From: Vibrio splendidus
GTDB lineage: Bacteria > Pseudomonadota > Gammaproteobacteria > Enterobacterales > Vibrionaceae
Assembly (NCBI RefSeq): GCF_024347615.1
Contig: NZ_AP025508.1
Coordinates: 434,001 to 498,000 of the forward strand
DNA length: 64,000 bases
Direction of reading: 5' to 3'
Shown in pieces: positions 8,074 to 17,554 of this stretch (within the stretch, counting starts at the first letter, position 1; the number at the start of each line of letters is the position of its first letter). The position numbers were made by a program, and so were the translations under genes. Under the pieces are notes generated by a model. It did no database searches. It saw only the letters and a list, made by a program, of their open reading frames with translations, and was not told the origin of the DNA.

Positions 8074-9474
8074 TTAATTACCCTCTTGCTCTAGCCTTTG
8101 TTTTTCTTTCTCTAGCTCCTTAAGTTGACGTTTGTTGTATTGAAGAGCTAAGTCTGTCAATGAAATACTGTTATCACGAAGATAAGAATTAGATGCTGAG
8201 AGCATAAAGTTAATTAAATCAGTGTCTTGTTTGGCGTAGACCTCTGTGGATTTCATGTTTTGATGACCCAGCAATATTTTAACGTACGCCAAAGGTAAGC
8301 CTTGTCGACCGGTTAGCTCTCTGTTCTCATCAACTATCGGGAAGTAATTTAATGTATAGAATGCATAAGTGTGTCTGAAGCAGTGCAACCCTAAATGATT
8401 TAGTGTTATATCGAAGTTTCTAAGGTTTTTTTTTAGAGTTTTTGAGCGCTCAGATCTGTCGCTACAGAAGAAAGGGCGGCCATTTGCTTTTTGGAATAAG
8501 AAGCGGTGACTAACATTTATTTTGTAATGATGTTCCATGTATATCTTTAAGTAAGACCAAAAGATATGTGCGAACGGTTCAATCATAAAGGTGAGCTCTG
8601 TGGCTCGCCCTTTGTCAGTAAGCGCTTCAGCTTCTTTTTGGGTTAAGCCTGAGTTGCCGCGATTACTTGGAGATATTATGGAAACGCTTCTCTCATTCAA
8701 GTCGATGTCATCAACTGTTATTTGAAGAGCTTCTGATGTCCGAACACCTGTGGCGGCTAATAATGCATAGAGCAAAAAATTCCGAACTTTAGAGAAACAA
8801 GATGCAGGAGAGATGTTTGCACTAGATAAAAACCGAACACTTTGTCTGATAGGGAGAGATTTGCTTGCTTTCTTTTTAGTTATCTTTTTCAAAGCAGATC
8901 TACTATGTTTTTTGGCAGCTCTCCTAAATAATTTAATCTTACTTCGTTGTTTATTAGTGAAATTTCGCTTGGTTGCTTCAAACCATGAGTTCTTAATTAT
9001 ATGGTTTAGTTGATGGTGGCTAATATTGTATTGAGAAATGATTGCCTTCTTGAAGTTGTCATCATCGTTATTGAATGTCCTTAGTTCCATAAACATAGAC
9101 AAGGAGGCTTCAATCCCACTAGCTATGCTTGTAAAGCTAGTTTCTTTATCTTTCTTAAGATTTTTAGCAATTTGAATTATAAGTTTTGAAGAAGAGCGTT
9201 GTCCCAAGGTCAAGAAGTCTTGATAGAGTTGAAATAACTTAAATGGTTCAAATTTAGCGTCAAGTTGATTTGACACTATCTTTAGCTCATATAAAAAATC
9301 AAGAAAACGACTAGTGTGACCTGCATATTGCTCGATTGTGTTGTTGGCGTACCCTTTGTCAATTAGCAGTTCGACATACTCTTCGAAGGGCTCATACATT
9401 TCGGAGGTGTTAATATTCATCAGTTGCATTCCTTGTCTGAGGGTATGACTTCGAATACAGGTGAAATTTTTCAT
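8074..9474 (-). CDS. gmtY: Gamma-mobile-trio tyrosine recombinase GmtY-like
   Basis: 466 residues. The N-terminal SAM-like core-binding region (about 25-200) is followed by a clear catalytic domain: LLAATGVRTSEAL (arginine near 243), HCFRHTYAF (HxxR near 365) and LGHQNMKSTEVYAK (tyrosine near 410). It is expected to cleave and rejoin DNA at the island core. The annotated ATG has GGGAG 12 bases upstream; an internal ATG at 9420 has a better-spaced AAGGA and would give 448 residues, so the start is not settled. It heads the three-gene recombinase operon. Confidence 0.82.
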   Translation of the reverse strand: MKNFTCIRSHTLRQGMQLMNINTSEMYEPFEEYVELLIDKGYANNTIEQYAGHTSRFLDFLYELKIVSNQLDAKFEPFKLFQLYQDFLTLGQRSSSKLIIQIAKNLKKDKETSFTSIASGIEASLSMFMELRTFNNDDDNFKKAIISQYNISHHQLNHIIKNSWFEATKRNFTNKQRSKIKLFRRAAKKHSRSALKKITKKKASKSLPIRQSVRFLSSANISPASCFSKVRNFLLYALLAATGVRTSEALQITVDDIDLNERSVSIISPSNRGNSGLTQKEAEALTDKGRATELTFMIEPFAHIFWSYLKIYMEHHYKINVSHRFLFQKANGRPFFCSDRSERSKTLKKNLRNFDITLNHLGLHCFRHTYAFYTLNYFPIVDENRELTGRQGLPLAYVKILLGHQNMKSTEVYAKQDTDLINFMLSASNSYLRDNSISLTDLALQYNKRQLKELEKEKQRLEQEGN

Positions 9475-9489
9475 CGTTATTGGACTCCC

Positions 9490-10083
9490 TTAAAGGTTAC
9501 TCGAAGAGTCGAACAGTGCTGCTCGTGAGCTGGGCAGGCGAGTGGTTTCAGTTGCACTTTTCTTGAGTTGAGTAAGCCAATCAAAGTTGTAAATGTTGGT
9601 TACTATTACCGATTGGGTAGGCTCAATAGCTAGGAGCCCCTTCACTATTTTGGTGAATATCCCTTTTCTCTGAATTGTCGGATGTAGTTCAAGACGCTCA
9701 ATTTGACAGACTTTAAGGGAGAGTTTTGTTCTCTCTTCACTAAATACCGTTACATAGTTAGAAATATTAACATCGCCATACGGAAGTAACTCATTTCCAT
9801 GTGACATTTTATTTAAGGCGATAGAAATGCCCCTTTTTTGGCAATTAGTAATAAGTTCATCTCGAAGTGATTCAAAGTAGGAAAAATAGGAGACATCAGC
9901 TCTATAGCAAAGGTGAATTATTTCCTCATCATTAAAATCTGTAATTAGTAGGCAAAACTGCTCTTTTTTTTCTGCTTCTAAAAACAACTGATATAGATTT
10001 AGCGATAACTTAACTAAATTTGTAATCATTTGTTCTTCAGGAATATTTACTAATGGTTCGTTTGTTTTTTCTATGAAATCCAT
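9490..10083 (-). CDS. Unknown protein upstream of the recombinase trio, possibly GNAT-like
   Basis: 197 residues from the ATG at 10083, chosen because GAGAGGA lies seven bases upstream; an upstream ATG at 10107 has no such site. The C-terminal part (ERLELHPTIQRKGIFTKIV followed by a beta-strand-like SVIVTNI) resembles the acetyl-CoA-binding turn of GNAT acetyltransferases, but the match is short. It ends 16 bases before the recombinase gene and is probably co-transcribed with it. The function is unknown. Confidence 0.6.
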   Translation of the reverse strand: MDFIEKTNEPLVNIPEEQMITNLVKLSLNLYQLFLEAEKKEQFCLLITDFNDEEIIHLCYRADVSYFSYFESLRDELITNCQKRGISIALNKMSHGNELLPYGDVNISNYVTVFSEERTKLSLKVCQIERLELHPTIQRKGIFTKIVKGLLAIEPTQSVIVTNIYNFDWLTQLKKSATETTRLPSSRAALFDSSSNL

Positions 10084-10800
10084 AATTCCTCTCAGAATAA
10101 AAAGCAATATCTTGGGTTAGGTAGTGGTATCAGCTTAGATTTATGTGTTTTTCATTAAGTTATTGGTAATTCGACTTATAAATATGCGATAGCATTTTGC
10201 TAAACATATGACTGCTATTTTAACGAACGTCACTCGTTTACTCAGATACTAAGCTGCGATACATGCTTGAGAGCAGAACTGAAAGAAGAATATTCTGTAT
10301 CGAAAAGTTAACCCGCTTGTGGGTAAATCTAGGTGGTAAAAAGGCGATTTGCAAGGTGTTTTTTCATTTAAGTTATTGATTGGTAATGCAATGCCAAGTT
10401 CAGGTTCTAGCTTGTCATTGCAATGCCAATTTCTAAAGTTGTAGGAGTTTAGGGAGGCTAAAAGTGGAAGTGATATAGTTATTTATAGTGGCTAGTCAAG
10501 CGTTAGGAATATATTTACGGGGCGGTTTTATAGATCTTAATGGTTCTGAAAATGTTGTAAGTTGTTTTTGGACAAAAGTTTCTCTGTACCTTTGCTAATT
10601 TAACGAACTATGAATAATCACAGATATTGCAAAGTGAGTTTTGAAGAGCTGGTGCGATGAATAAAATCGCACTAGTAAAAAAGATTGTTTAGGTGCAGGC
10701 TAAGTGCGGTTACGTTAAATTAAGCGCCGATAAAGACTATTAGTCAAAATATCAATTATCATAAAAAGATCCCTCTTTGTTCCTTTGTAGTGAAACAAAC
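10084..10800. other. Gene-free AT-rich region upstream of the recombinase operon
   Basis: No convincing gene on either strand. It contains two direct-repeat pairs. One is a longer imperfect pair (TTTTTCATT-AAGTTATTG-GGTAAT) at about 10146-10168 and 10359-10386, with one copy gapped. The other is an 11-bp perfect pair, TGCAATGCCAA, at 10387-10397 and 10419-10429. These could be protein-binding sites for the recombinase operon. The operon promoter must also be here, but I cannot single it out. Confidence 0.5.
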
Positions 10801-10823
10801 GGCTCCCTTTTGGGGAGCCTTTC
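10801..10823 (+). terminator. Terminator-like hairpin on the plus strand
   Basis: GGCTCCC (10801-10807) pairs with GGGAGCC (10813-10819) and is followed by TTTCTTG. No plus-strand gene ends here, so it may end an untranslated transcript or be a relic. Confidence 0.55.
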
Positions 10824-10863
10824 TTGTGTCTAAGTCCTAGGTTTACGCTAAATACAGCTACAT

Positions 10864-10960
10864 TGAGTCTTGGTGTGCATAGGTACACACCGCCCGAAGA
10901 GCTCAATATCAAATTCTATGTTTACGAGCGATAGAGAAAGTCAGAGTATAGATCGGCCAT
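10864..10960. repeat. Left border repeat of the satellite-like array
   Basis: This 97-bp segment recurs, with small changes and a 12-bp length difference, at 12838-12946 on the other side of the array, in the same orientation. Both copies contain GGTGTGCAT, ACACCGCC, GAAGAGCTCAAT and the run CTATGTTTACGAGCGATAGA. The border copies suggest that the array expanded inside a pre-existing element. Confidence 0.85.
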
Positions 10961-12823
10961 GAACCTTACATCGATGTAAAAAGTGGAGTCAAAGCCAAAC
11001 AAAACGAGCGATACCCGCCCACCTATCGATCGGCCATGGGGTTTACAACGATATTAATTCACCGAGAACCCTTACGTGATAAGGGCTCTAAGCATCAGCT
11101 CATAGATCAGCCATGAAACTTACATCGATGTAAAAAGTGGAGTCAAAGCCAAACAAAACGAGCGATACCCGTCCACCTATCGATCGGCCATGGGGTTTGC
11201 AACGATATCAATTCACCGAGAACCCTTACGTGACATGGGCTCTAAGCATCAGCCCATAGATCAGCCATGAATCTTACATCGATGTAAAAAGTGGAGTCAA
11301 AGCCAAACAAAACGAGCGATACCCGTCCACCTATCGATCGGCCATGGGGTTTACAACGATATCAATTCACCGAGAACCCTTACGTGACATGGGCTCTAAG
11401 CATCAGCCCATAGATCAGCCATGAACCTTACATCGATGTAAAAAGTGGAGTCAAAGCCAAACAAAACGAGCGATACCCGCCCACCTATCGATCGGCCATG
11501 GGGTTTACAACGATATTAATTCACCGAGAACCCTTACGTGATAAGGGCTCTAAGCATCAGCTCATAGATCAGCCATGAAACTTACATCGATGTAAAAAGT
11601 GGAGTCAAAGCCAAACAAAACGAGCGATACCCGTCCACCTATCGATCGGCCATGGGGTTTGCAACGATATCAATTCACCGAGAACCCTTACGTGACATGG
11701 GCTCTAAGCATCAGCCCATAGATCAGCCATGAATCTTACATCGATGTAAAAAGTGGAGTCAAAGCCAAACAAAACGAGCGATACCCGTCCACCTATCGAT
11801 CGGCCATGGGGTTTACAACGATATCAATTCACCGAGAACCCTTACGTGACATGGGCTCTAAGCATCAGCCCATAGATCAGCCATGAACCTTACATCGATG
11901 TAAAAAGTGGAGTCAAAGCCAAACAAAACGAGCGATACCCGCCCACCTATCGATCGGCCATGGGGTTTACAACGATATTAATTCACCGAGAACCCTTACG
12001 TGATAAGGGCTCTAAGCATCAGCTCATAGATCAGCCATGAAACTTACATCGATGTAAAAAGTGGAGTCAAAGCCAAACAAAACGAGCGATACCCGTCCAC
12101 CTATCGATCGGCCATGGGGTTTGCAACGATATCAATTCACCGAGAACCCTTACGTGACATGGGCTCTAAGCATCAGCCCATAGATCAGCCATGAATCTTA
12201 CATCGATGTAAAAAGTGGAGTCAAAGCCAAACAAAACGAGCGATACCCGTCCACCTATCGATCGGCCATGGGGTTTACAACGATATCAATTCACCGAGAA
12301 CCCTTACGTGACATGGGCTCTAAGCATCAGCCCATAGATCAGCCATGAACCTTACATCGATGTAAAAAGTGGAGTCAAAGCCAAACAAAACGAGCGATAC
12401 CCGCCCACCTATCGATCGGCCATGGGGTTTACAACGATATTAATTCACCGAGAACCCTTACGTGATAAGGGCTCTAAGCATCAGCTCATAGATCAGCCAT
12501 GAAACTTACATCGATGTAAAAAGTGGAGTCAAAGCCAAACAAAACGAGCGATACCCGTCCACCTATCGATCGGCCATGGGGTTTGCAACGATATCAATTC
12601 ACCGAGAACCCTTACGTGACATGGGCTCTAAGCATCAACCCATAGATCAGCCATGAATCTTACATCGATGTAAAAAGTGGAGTCAAAGCCAAACAAAACG
12701 AGCGATACCCGTCCACCTATCGATCGGCCATGGGGTTTACAACGATATCAATTCACCGAGAACCCTTACGTGATAAGGGCTCTAAGCATCAGCTCATAGA
12801 TCAGCCATGAAACTTACATCGCA
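10961..12823. repeat. Satellite-like array: twelve 154-bp units in a 462-bp higher-order repeat
   Basis: The marker GAANCTTACATCG starts at 10961 and then every 154 bases (11115, 11269, 11423 and so on) to 12809. The variable base cycles C, A, T, and other differences (TTTACAAC/TTTGCAAC, GATATTAA/GATATCAA, TGATAAGG/TGACATGG) cycle with it, so three units form a 462-bp higher-order repeat present four times. Each unit has two related halves, GATCAGCCATGAA and GATCGGCCATGGG, and a perfect 14-bp palindrome TTACATCGATGTAA. No ORF of note runs through it. The near-identity of the 462-bp copies implies recent amplification. Confidence 0.97.
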
Positions 12824-12837
12824 GAAATAATGCTCGT

Positions 12838-13026
12838 TGAGTATTGGTGTGCATCGGTGTGCAGCAGTACACACCGCCTTCGAAGAGCTCAATTTCAGAG
12901 TCTATGTTTACGAGCGATAGAGAAAGTCAGAGTATAGATCGGCCATGGGGTTTACAACGATATCAATTCACTGAGAGCCCTTACGTGATAAGGGCTCTAA
13001 GCATCAGCCCATAGATCAGCCATGAA
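12838..13026. repeat. Right border repeat plus partial array unit with an intact hairpin
   Basis: 12838-12946 matches the left border (10864-10960). It runs on into a partial array unit in which AGAGCCCTTA (12974-12983) and TAAGGGCTCT (12989-12998) form a perfect 10-bp stem with a 5-nt loop. The array units carry mismatched versions of this stem (GAACCCTTA; ACATGGGCTCT), so the border copy looks closer to the ancestral form. Confidence 0.85.
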
Positions 13027-13058
13027 CTATGATAACGAGAATCCGACTAACGCACACA

Positions 13059-13811
13059 TTATAAGGAAATTAAAATTTTCTTTGATGGATCGAAACTCGA
13101 AACTTCTTCATAGCCAACGTATCCACGCTGGTTTGTATGGAATTTAATATTGAAATCAGAGAATTCCATACAATCATGGTTGTGTCCGTAGAACCAGACC
13201 GCAATTTTGTCAGCAAGATCTGAAAATTCATCACATTGAGAGGCAAATGCAGGACCAAGTGGGCTACCCAAGTATTCAAGTTGTATTCCTTCTCTAGATG
13301 GAAGGTGGTGGGTAACGACAACATTGACATCCTCTTTGGCTTGACTTATTGATTCGTAAAGGAAATGCCTAGATGTTTGGTGAAGTTCTCTCGCATCCAA
13401 TGGTGAAAATGGCTTTCCATGATATTGAATTTTTCGATAGTCATTCAAGCCTGAACGAGCTAATTTCATAGAGTCTTTAGGGGTCTCATAAAGTTCGAAA
13501 TCAGTCCACAAAGTACACCCATGAAATCTAACACCATTGATTACAACGCTATCGTTTTCAAGAAAGTATACGTTGGAATAACGTTCAGCTCTGCTCCTAC
13601 ATTCTTCTATCAATAGCTCTAGCGATGAAGCACCATAGGCCTCATGATTACCTAGGACATACACAACAGGCACATCAAATTGTGCCGCCCAATCAATTCC
13701 TTTAGTGCCGAGGTGAATGTCTCCACTAAGTACGACGACATCTGCGTCAGTTTGCGGGAACTCCATTGGACCAAATTCCAAATGAAGATCAGAGAGATGG
13801 CAGATTTCCAT
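13059..13811 (-). CDS. Calcineurin-like metallophosphoesterase
   Basis: 250 residues with the full set of metal-binding motifs in order: SDLHLEF (DxH, residue 7), LSGDIH (GD), GNHEAYG (GNHE), THHLPS and GHNHD. These coordinate a two-metal centre that hydrolyses phosphoesters. There is no signal peptide, so it is cytoplasmic. The substrate cannot be told. It stands alone, preceded by an AT-rich gap and followed by the repeat array. Such phosphoesterases occur in defence islands, but no partner gene is adjacent. Confidence 0.88.
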   Translation of the reverse strand: MEICHLSDLHLEFGPMEFPQTDADVVVLSGDIHLGTKGIDWAAQFDVPVVYVLGNHEAYGASSLELLIEECRSRAERYSNVYFLENDSVVINGVRFHGCTLWTDFELYETPKDSMKLARSGLNDYRKIQYHGKPFSPLDARELHQTSRHFLYESISQAKEDVNVVVTHHLPSREGIQLEYLGSPLGPAFASQCDEFSDLADKIAVWFYGHNHDCMEFSDFNIKFHTNQRGYVGYEEVSSFDPSKKILISL

Positions 13812-13994
13812 AAATTTCTACTTTGATAAAAATTGATGACCCCAGTGTAGTTCAGTGTTACAAATTCCTACAACCCGCAAATTGATACTTTTCAGGCGAT
13901 ACCATAACCTAAGGCTATACAGCTACAGAGCGTGCTGTAGTTATGTAACGTTAGTATGCTTTTATGGACAGTTAAATACTGAATGCTAGTGGTA

Positions 13995-14189
13995 TTATTT
14001 ATTTTTGAAGAAATCTGACAGACTTTCCTGACTGAAGAGATCAATTTCCGCTACTAAATCAATAACCTTACCATTCTTGATCCCGCAGGCCCCGTCACTA
14101 CCGTTATTACTTTTCAGCTCTGGTTCTAATAGTGTTTCTATGATTTCAATAGCCTTGTTAAGCTGAATTCTGTCTAGCTTGTGTCCCAA
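13995..14189 (-). CDS. Possible small unknown protein
   Basis: 64 residues from a TTG codon, since an in-frame stop lies just upstream and no ATG is available. The composition is protein-like (helical N-terminus, KVIDLVAEIDLFSQESL), but I see no ribosome-binding site. It could be the remaining part of a longer gene. Confidence 0.3.
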   Translation of the reverse strand: MGHKLDRIQLNKAIEIIETLLEPELKSNNGSDGACGIKNGKVIDLVAEIDLFSQESLSDFFKNK

Positions 14190-14409
14190 TGAGTGCTAGC
14201 ACAGGAGAGGCGTAGCACGCCTTTGGACATAAATGTGTTTCAGGAATTCTAACATTAGCGATTAATGAATAACTTTTTATAAGGCAAATTTGCCAATTAG
14301 TACGCCTTCGTACAGTGCGCACTTTGTCTCATTATGTTTAATAGTGCATATCTTATAAAATCAATGCAACCTCTTGTATTTATAGGTTTTATCATTGAAG
14401 TATCGCGAA

Positions 14410-14763
14410 ATGAGTAAGAATTACATTTTTCGAGAGTTAGAGTGCCAAATGACGAAAGAAGAGGTTGCTGAACTGTGTTTTAAAACTGTGAGGACTGTCA
14501 CGGGGTGGGATGAAGGAAATCCAATTCCTCCGGAGTGTAAAAGACTTATGCGAATGGCAAAAGGTCGGGAACTCAGCATTAGTGAAGATTGGATCCAGTT
14601 CAAAATGTTATACGACAGGATGGAATTACCAACGGGGCAAGTGGTTAGGCCACAACAAATATTAGCAGGAATTGCGCTCTTAGGGATTCAGTCTGAGCTA
14701 GAGATTAAGACTTCAACACACTTACTTGGCATTGCAAGAGCAATTGCGAATATCAAGAAATAG
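14410..14763 (+). CDS. Small phage-type protein with HTH-like N-terminus
   Basis: 117 residues from the ATG at 14410; a TTG at 14395 would add five. The region MTKEEVAELCFKTVRTVTGW (about 15-34) looks like a helix-turn-helix, followed by GNPIPPECKRLMRM. It resembles small regulators found in vibriophages (DUF3653, as I recall it, unverified). It is the only plus-strand gene in this part of the island apart from the intron maturase, and a strong terminator follows at 14918. Confidence 0.55.
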   Translation: MSKNYIFRELECQMTKEEVAELCFKTVRTVTGWDEGNPIPPECKRLMRMAKGRELSISEDWIQFKMLYDRMELPTGQVVRPQQILAGIALLGIQSELEIKTSTHLLGIARAIANIKK

Positions 14764-14917
14764 TATTAGAAAAGTATGGTTTCTATAGAGCGGGTTCTGA
14801 GGTTAATGGACAAAATTAACGTGATGTAATTTTTATTGGTAGAGTAACTGCGACTGGAACATTGAAATTCCTTGTTTAAGTAGCCAGTCCTCCTTTTTGG
14901 TCATATCAAGGAGATAG

Positions 14918-14955
14918 AAGCCGAACCTTTATCGAGAGGGTTCGGCTTTTTATTT
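14918..14955 (+). terminator. Rho-independent terminator
   Basis: AAGCCGAACC (14918-14927) pairs with GGTTCGGCTT (14939-14948), followed by TTTATTTTT. It lies between the plus-strand 117-aa gene and the convergent STAND gene. Confidence 0.85.
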
Positions 14956-14959
14956 TTAC

Positions 14960-17215
14960 TTAGTTCTTATCTCTAAAGTAATTAGTAATTTCTGTTGTAA
15001 AGTTGTTTTGACCTGAACCGTAACTTTGTCCATTTGAGCTGAATGGAGGGAAATCATGGCGTTCAACATTATATTCAACTATCGCTTCGAAATCACAAAG
15101 GTGCACTAGACCTGAAATTAAATCATCCAGATATTCACCTTGCGGAATTTTGATAGAATCTAAATCTTCTGACAAAAACTCAATTAATGGCTGTCGGCTA
15201 ATTGAGGATATCTCGGTAAAGCTATAGTAGTTTGAGAAAATATCAGAATCGATTATCAAGTTGGTTAGCTCATCTTTATAATATTCATAGATATTTTTAT
15301 ACAAAGTGTCAAAATTCTCATCGTTTAAAATATTCATCTTATCCATAATTTGAGATAGCTCGATGAAATAAATGTCATCGTATTGTTCTGCTAGCACAGA
15401 TAAAACAAAATCATGTAAGTTCTCATCATTACTATCAATTATTTTACAGTTTATTAGGTGAAATATCACTCTCAACTGTTCATCATTAACTAATTCATAA
15501 TTAAATATAGTTGAAGCTAAATCTTCTAAATATTTAGAGAATATAGTTTTGGTATGAAAGTTTGGTGTCTTTATTATTAGGTTAGCAAGAGTTCTATGAT
15601 ACTTAGAATATACACTTTCTGGTTTAGCTAAAGAAGCAAGGCAAGTAATATATGCATCATGATCTATTATCTTATGAATTTTATACTCTTGAAGAGTAAC
15701 CAGTGAGCGATCAGTTTTTAGTATGTTAAAAATTGAAGATAGATATTCAATGTTTTTTGAATACTCGCCTAATACAAAATCAGAAATAGAAGGGTTAAAC
15801 AAATCATAATGAACTTGATTGTCATAACCAATATGTCTATTTATAAGTGAACCAATTACAAGTTTAATTGTAGTTTCGTATGACTCATCTATGTTTGGAT
15901 GAACGTTTGAACCCAACAAGCGATAAAAATAATCTGTGCATTGCGCTGATGTCATTCTCCCACCGTTTAAGACTATACCAACGACTAAATGGTTACATAA
16001 CTTGTTTGTCTGATTTGTGAAAACATGCCGCCAGATATCCTTTGGGTTCCTGAGGGTGTCTATTACATAATCCCAGTAATCATTTGGGCTAACCTCATCT
16101 AACCTGCAAGCGTCAGTTACGAACTCGATAAGCCGCGGGTTAAAGTTTGCATGGTCAATAACTTGAAAGTATCTTAAATCTTTTGTTAATTCTTCTCGGT
16201 ATTCATGGGTTAAATCACTGAACCAAATATGGTTGTATAAAATTTTCGCTTTTTCAAACCTAGTTAAATTTCCAGCGTTTATTTGAATTTCATGAGTTGA
16301 TATTTTAACTCTATCAAACAACTCTGTTAAAAGTTTACTTTGTTCGAAAATGTTTGTTCTAGTTGTAAGTATAAGTTTTTTAGAGGGATCTTGCCTAATT
16401 CTAGTTATGAGGTGACTAAGCGTAACATCTTCTTTGTTTTCAATTCTTTTTAAATAGTTGCTTCCAAGAAAATCGTCATATAAATATACTTGTTTTTGAT
16501 TTTCATTATATATCTCATCAATCTCATCAATACTATTTAATATATAGAAAAATGCATATCCTCTGGTTGTGTATATTTTGCACATTTGCTCAGCAAGAGT
16601 TGTTTTTCCTATTCCAGCATTACCTGTTATTAATATTATGTTATTGGTGTCGAGTGTGCTTTCAGATTTCTCGTGAACCAATGTTTTCACATAAAAGCTA
16701 CTTTTAGAAATGATCTCTTCTAATTTGAACTTACTTCTCACATGTGTTGCATTGTTAAGCATTCGATTTATAACATTTGTACTGTTTATCCAAAGGTTAT
16801 AATATTTTAATTCTATACCTTCGTGTTGGCTAAGTAGGCTGTTAATATCCTCGTTTCCGATTATATCCTTAATATCTTTGATGTATGGTGCAAACGCTAA
16901 CTTGATATCTAATTTGTTTTTGTGAGAAAGTTCGATAGACGTAGCTAAAATATACCTAGCAGGGTTAAGTTTGTTTACTTTATCAACTTCATTTTTTTTT
17001 AGTTCTTTGATTAATGCTGTGATCCCTGATTTTATCCAATGCTTACTTTGGATAATCGTAACGTCTCCATTGTTATCGACACTTCTTCCGTCAATACCTT
17101 GATCACGACCTTGCTTATATGACTCAACAAATTGCCCGTCTCTTTTTTCTATAAGATCATTAACTAACTCTTCAAATTCTTTATCATTGATTGTAGAAAA
17201 ATCATAGTGCGACAT
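14960..17215 (-). CDS. Mrr-like nuclease fused to a STAND NTPase (probable phage-defence protein)
   Basis: 751 residues. The N-terminal part (1-110) has a restriction-endonuclease fold signature: FEELVNDLIEKRDG, then GRDQGIDGRS and IIQSKHW, giving the D...QxK catalytic pattern. A P-loop NTPase follows: Walker A GNAGIGKTTLAE near 200 and Walker B VYLYDDFLG near 247. The C-terminal 400 residues are helical, as in sensor regions. This matches nSTAND-type defence proteins that are activated by phage products and then cleave DNA. The gene is strikingly AT-rich compared with the flanking core, and it stands alone. Activity and trigger are inferred. Confidence 0.82.
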   Translation of the reverse strand: MSHYDFSTINDKEFEELVNDLIEKRDGQFVESYKQGRDQGIDGRSVDNNGDVTIIQSKHWIKSGITALIKELKKNEVDKVNKLNPARYILATSIELSHKNKLDIKLAFAPYIKDIKDIIGNEDINSLLSQHEGIELKYYNLWINSTNVINRMLNNATHVRSKFKLEEIISKSSFYVKTLVHEKSESTLDTNNIILITGNAGIGKTTLAEQMCKIYTTRGYAFFYILNSIDEIDEIYNENQKQVYLYDDFLGSNYLKRIENKEDVTLSHLITRIRQDPSKKLILTTRTNIFEQSKLLTELFDRVKISTHEIQINAGNLTRFEKAKILYNHIWFSDLTHEYREELTKDLRYFQVIDHANFNPRLIEFVTDACRLDEVSPNDYWDYVIDTLRNPKDIWRHVFTNQTNKLCNHLVVGIVLNGGRMTSAQCTDYFYRLLGSNVHPNIDESYETTIKLVIGSLINRHIGYDNQVHYDLFNPSISDFVLGEYSKNIEYLSSIFNILKTDRSLVTLQEYKIHKIIDHDAYITCLASLAKPESVYSKYHRTLANLIIKTPNFHTKTIFSKYLEDLASTIFNYELVNDEQLRVIFHLINCKIIDSNDENLHDFVLSVLAEQYDDIYFIELSQIMDKMNILNDENFDTLYKNIYEYYKDELTNLIIDSDIFSNYYSFTEISSISRQPLIEFLSEDLDSIKIPQGEYLDDLISGLVHLCDFEAIVEYNVERHDFPPFSSNGQSYGSGQNNFTTEITNYFRDKN

Positions 17216-17554
17216 AATATTTCCTTCGGTTTAATGCCATGTGCTTTGGAGTTGAAGCGCGGCATCTAGTCTTACAAATTCACGTAATCAAGCTCTTGAT
17301 GTTAATCAGATAACACTCATATGCAAGCATGTTATCACAAGCTAAATGATCTATAGAATCAATTGGTTGTTAGTCTGTCAGTAGATAACATTTGAAGAGA
17401 CAGTTCTTAGAGCGTTGTAGTACTGTCGAATTTACCCCCGTGATACAACACGGGGATTCACAACGAACAGCATTAGAAAAATGGATAACTTTTAGTAGGG
17501 CAAAAGCTCATGAACAGGATGCGAATGAGTAAAAGTTCTAAGCAACTTTGGGGC
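17216..17554. other. Non-coding gap and 5' exon of the group II intron
   Basis: No gene found. It contains a GC-rich hairpin CCCCGTG-ATACAA-CACGGGG (17436-17455) and ends in TGGGGC (17549-17554), the intron-binding site used by the group II intron that starts at 17555. Confidence 0.6.

Noticed and set aside
10715..10912. 65-aa minus-strand reading frame
   Set aside because: It runs through a terminator-like hairpin and the border repeat, has no ribosome-binding site and no protein-like composition.
10961..12823. CRISPR array or integron attC cassettes
   Set aside because: There are no unique spacers between repeats, no cas genes or integron integrase, and no cassette ORFs; units abut directly.
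10957..12830. Micro-ORF ATG AAN CTT ACA TCG ATG TAA in each 154-bp unit
   Set aside because: Only six codons, no Shine-Dalgarno, and the palindrome explains the ATG-TAA arrangement better.
17436..17455. Group II class C insertion downstream of a terminator hairpin
   Set aside because: The hairpin is about 100 bases from the intron 5' end, and EBS1-IBS1 pairing is with a non-hairpin sequence.
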